Shown here: positions 5,412 through 7,146 of the stretch, piece by piece
How the letters are laid out: each line of letters begins with the position of its first letter
Position numbering within the stretch: position 1 is the stretch's first letter
From: Solobacterium sp.
GTDB taxonomy: Bacteria; Bacillota_I; Bacilli_A; Erysipelotrichales; Erysipelotrichaceae
Direction: 5' to 3'
Length of the DNA stretch: 7,146 nt
Assembly: GCA_017543005.1 (NCBI GenBank)
Contig: JAFWEA010000040.1
Span: 1 to 7,146 of the forward strand
Notes under the pieces: model-generated
The model's database searches: none
What the model was told of the DNA's origin: nothing
The model's input: only the letters and a program-made list of their open reading frames with translations
Position numbers and translations under genes: made by a program

Positions 5412-6338
5412 TTATTCGCTTTCGGTGCCAGCAAAGGTTAAAACTGTATGTTTTCCGTCAAATCCCGGATGGCTGTTTGCGAAGATCTCCCGGGCATTGC
5501 CGATGTGTTCCTCCGGCTTCTGTTCGGCCGGACTGTAGTGCGTCAGCCACAGTTCCTTAACACCTGCTTCTTTGGCAATCCCCGCTGCCTCCGCAAAGGT
5601 CATATGCTTGTTTTCTATGGCGGCAGGGCGCTTTTCATTCTCCCCGTACATGCCTTCACAGACCAGCAGATCGCTGCCGGAGGCATATTTCACTAGATTC
5701 GCACAAGGCCGGGTATCCGTGCTGTAAGTCAGCCGGATGCCTTTTCTTTCCGGGCCCATCACCATTTCCGGGGTGTAGATCTTCCCTTTTTCCTGTATGG
5801 TTTCCCCTTTCTGCAGGGCATGCCAGTACCTGGTCGGTATATCCAGCGCCCTTGCCCGTCCGGCATCAAAGCGGCCGGATCGTTTCAATTCGATCGTATA
5901 TCCCCAGGTTGTGATACTGTGTTCTACCGGAAAGGCATGAATCTGCAGTTCCGGATGCCCGGGAAAGGCAAAACTGACTGTTTCCCCAGCGCATTCCAGG
6001 CCCTGCACCTCATAACCGATGCTGGCCACGGCACAAATCTTCGGCACGATCTCCGTCAAGCCCTGCGGCCCGGCAATCAGTACAGGTTCCTTCCGGCCCG
6101 ATACGGTCATGGAGGTAAGGTAACCGGGCAGTCCCATAACATGATCACCGTGATAGTGCGTCAGCAGGATCAAGTCAGTATTGTGTGAACTCAGACCGGC
6201 CTGTTTCATGGCGATCTGGGTGCCTTCACCGGCATCGATCAGCAGACTACTTCCCTGATAGCGTACAAACAGGGAGGTCAGCCATCTTCCCGGCAGCGGC
6301 ATTGTTCCACCGCATCCCAGCAGTGTTACTTCCAGCAT
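5412..6338 (-). CDS. rnz: Ribonuclease Z (tRNA 3' processing endonuclease)
   Basis: This 308-residue metallo-beta-lactamase-fold nuclease cuts precursor tRNAs just after the discriminator base so that CCA can be added, mainly on tRNAs whose genes lack CCA. All zinc ligands are visible. H-Y-H-G-D-H at 61-66 supplies His61, His63, Asp65 and His66, and E-H-S contributes His140. Y-S-T-D-T-R-P-C contributes Asp208, and L-T-H-Y-S contributes His267. The tRNA-binding exosite arm reads G-R-F-D-A-G-R-A-R-A-L-D-I-P (about 155-168) and ends in a K-G-E-T-I turn. The length is normal for the dimeric short form. The Arg-Tyr that often follows T-H-x-S-x is replaced by P-A-E. The start has AAGGGG five bases upstream. 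It is convergent with the MATE gene, and no tRNA gene is nearby. Confidence 0.94.
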   Translation of the reverse strand: MLEVTLLGCGGTMPLPGRWLTSLFVRYQGSSLLIDAGEGTQIAMKQAGLSSHNTDLILLTHYHGDHVMGLPGYLTSMTVSGRKEPVLIAGPQGLTEIVPKICAVASIGYEVQGLECAGETVSFAFPGHPELQIHAFPVEHSITTWGYTIELKRSGRFDAGRARALDIPTRYWHALQKGETIQEKGKIYTPEMVMGPERKGIRLTYSTDTRPCANLVKYASGSDLLVCEGMYGENEKRPAAIENKHMTFAEAAGIAKEAGVKELWLTHYSPAEQKPEEHIGNAREIFANSHPGFDGKHTVLTFAGTESE

Positions 6339-6418
6339 ATGATCCCCTTCCTTCCGGCAGATACTTCCAGAACATAGTGTAAAGTACAGCCCTGGCTTTC
6401 CTCAATATATTGCTTCAT
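6326..6418 (-). other. Possible 30-codon upstream ORF overlapping the rnz start
   Basis: ATG at 6418-6416 opens 30 codons, beginning MKQYIEESQGCTLHYV and ending in TAA at 6328-6326, 13 bases inside rnz in another frame. No ribosome binding site precedes it, and the candidate rnz promoter lies within it. It could be chance. If translated, it would couple to rnz. I do not recognise the peptide. Confidence 0.15.
6376..6405 (-). promoter_or_regulatory. Candidate promoter of rnz
   Basis: On the minus strand TTGAGG (6405-6400) and TACACT (6381-6376) are 18 bases apart, each a four-of-six match to consensus. Transcription would begin near 6368, leaving a leader of about 30 bases with AAGGGG before the rnz ATG. 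This is plausible but weak. An in-frame reading of a 30-codon ORF through the same bases is a competing idea. Confidence 0.35.
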
Positions 6419-6505
6419 TGTTGGCAAAATTCGGCTATATCTTTCCTCTGCCGGTTGTAGATTTTCCTTCCTGTGCTCAACGGTCCACAAGGACGAATAA
6501 AATGC
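6419..6505. other. Intergenic spacer upstream of rnz, nothing assigned
   Basis: These 87 bases lie between the terminator hairpin and the possible rnz leader. No RNA fold, repeat or coding start with a ribosome binding site was recognised on either strand. Confidence 0.5.
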
Positions 6506-6542
6506 AAAACAGCACTCCTCCTCCCGGGAGAAATGCTGTTTT
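6506..6542 (-). terminator. Terminator hairpin after the flavin reductase-like gene
   Basis: AAAACAGCA and TGCTGTTTT form a perfect 9-bp stem (6506-6514 with 6534-6542). The 19-base loop is itself partly self-complementary (CTCCCGGGAG at 6521-6530). It starts six bases after the gene's stop. On the minus strand it ends TTTT, then GCA and another TTTT. The A/T stem ends could let it work in both directions. Confidence 0.7.
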
Positions 6543-6548
6543 CATATG

Positions 6549-7124
6549 CTATTCTTTTTCTTCGATAACCTTGCCGGAACGCCAGGCTTCCCCGGCCTGC
6601 GGCCCGGTCACATAGTAGCCGGCCCGGAACGGATCAAAGGTCAGCACCTGCATTTTCTCGATGTCGATCTTGCCGTTTTCATCCAGCACTTCCTCATCGG
6701 CGCTGACATTGACGATCTTGCCGACAATGGCATACATGTTCGGGGTGTTGATGACCTCCGCCAGCTCACACTCCATGCATACCGGAAATTCTTCAATCAC
6801 CGGCGCATCGACGAAAGTGCTCTTCGTCTCTTTCAGACCGGTGCGGGCAAACTTGTCCGGTACATCAACCGCACTGACAATGCCGGCATAGTCCGCTTCT
6901 TCCACATGCGGCTTGTCCGCCAGCGCCACCGTGAAGGCCTTCCGGTTCAGAATATTCTTTGTGGTCTGATGATCCTCGGCCAGGAACAGGGCAATCTTGT
7001 CATAGTCGCAGATCATCCCCCAGGCCGCGTTCATGACATCGGGCGTGCCCTCTTCGTCGTAGGATGCCACCATCAGGACCGGCATCGGAAATACAGCTGT
7101 CAATACTCCCAGATCTTTACGCAT
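6549..7124 (-). CDS. Flavin reductase-like FMN-binding protein
   Basis: This 191-residue protein has the flavin reductase-like split-barrel domain (PF01613), as in flavoredoxins and NAD(P)H:flavin oxidoreductases, and probably binds FMN as a cytosolic dimer. The start M-R-K-D-L-G and then F-P-M-P-V-L-M-V-A-S-Y-D (about 13-24) are typical. P-D-V-M-N-A-A-W-G (about 29-37) and D-H-Q-T-T-K-N-I (about 52-59) are the flavin-contacting segments. A-D-Y-A-G-I-V-S (about 79-86), F-V-D-A-P-V-I-E-E (about 106-114) and L-T-F-D-P (about 164-168) follow as in relatives. ATG 7124 is preferred because AAGGAGG lies nine bases upstream. ATG 7133 abuts that site and TTG 7145 lies before it. Electron donor and acceptor are not predictable. 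The 5' promoter is outside the window. Confidence 0.9.
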   Translation of the reverse strand: MRKDLGVLTAVFPMPVLMVASYDEEGTPDVMNAAWGMICDYDKIALFLAEDHQTTKNILNRKAFTVALADKPHVEEADYAGIVSAVDVPDKFARTGLKETKSTFVDAPVIEEFPVCMECELAEVINTPNMYAIVGKIVNVSADEEVLDENGKIDIEKMQVLTFDPFRAGYYVTGPQAGEAWRSGKVIEEKE

Positions 7125-7133
7125 GTGATTCAT

Positions 7134-7140
7134 CCTCCTT
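7134..7140 (-). promoter_or_regulatory. Shine-Dalgarno site of the flavin reductase-like gene
   Basis: AAGGAGG on the minus strand is a full anti-16S match. It lies nine bases before ATG 7124 but directly touches ATG 7133, so it selects the downstream start. Confidence 0.75.
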
Positions 7141-7146
7141 TTCAAA

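Noticed and set aside
7125..7145. Upstream TTG or ATG starts for the flavin reductase-like gene
   Set aside because: The TTG precedes the AAGGAGG site and the first ATG touches it. ATG 7124 has normal spacing and the conserved M-R-K-D start.

Overview
This 7.1 kb window is gene-dense bacterial chromosome of roughly 55% GC by eye. It has strong AAGGAGG-type ribosome binding sites and short, AT-richer intergenic gaps. The protein families and their flavour (a Firmicutes-type RNase Z, a MATE pump, a UPF0145 protein, and a PF13350-type phosphatase with a Cys after the P-loop Arg) suggest a fermentative gut-type member of the Bacillota, perhaps Erysipelotrichales or Lachnospirales. The placement is an inference and is weak below phylum level. 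I see no phage, transposon, CRISPR, tRNA or rRNA sequence.

Region 1 (about 3747 down to 1, minus strand) is one very compressed operon. The order of transcription is phosphatidylserine decarboxylase, a 76-residue two-helix membrane protein, a UPF0145/YbjQ protein, an alpha/beta-hydrolase esterase, a tyrosine-phosphatase-like protein, a CGPC thioredoxin-like protein, and the first 13 codons of a further gene that looks like an ACT-domain protein. Every junction overlaps: four are ATGA overlaps, one is 20 nt and one is 23 nt. There is no room for internal promoters or terminators between genes, so the set is probably co-transcribed and translationally coupled. The decarboxylase makes phosphatidylethanolamine. 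The roles of the other genes relative to it are not known.

Region 2 (3748-3894) is a 147-bp divergent promoter region between that operon and a plus-strand MATE exporter gene. It contains a perfect 14-bp palindrome and a good promoter-like pair placed so close to the MATE ATG that the transcript could be leaderless. The MATE gene (3895-5229) ends in a clear rho-independent terminator.

Region 3 (5230-7146) holds two minus-strand genes that converge on the MATE gene. They are rnz (tRNA 3' processing RNase Z, with all metal ligands visible) and a flavin reductase-like protein, separated by a 210-bp gap with a terminator hairpin just after the flavin reductase stop. They are therefore probably separate transcripts.

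Most of the window is ordinary housekeeping and accessory metabolism. The points most worth a second look are the all-overlapping psd operon of functionally unlike genes, the hidden start of a seventh gene at the window edge, and the architecture of the divergent promoter.
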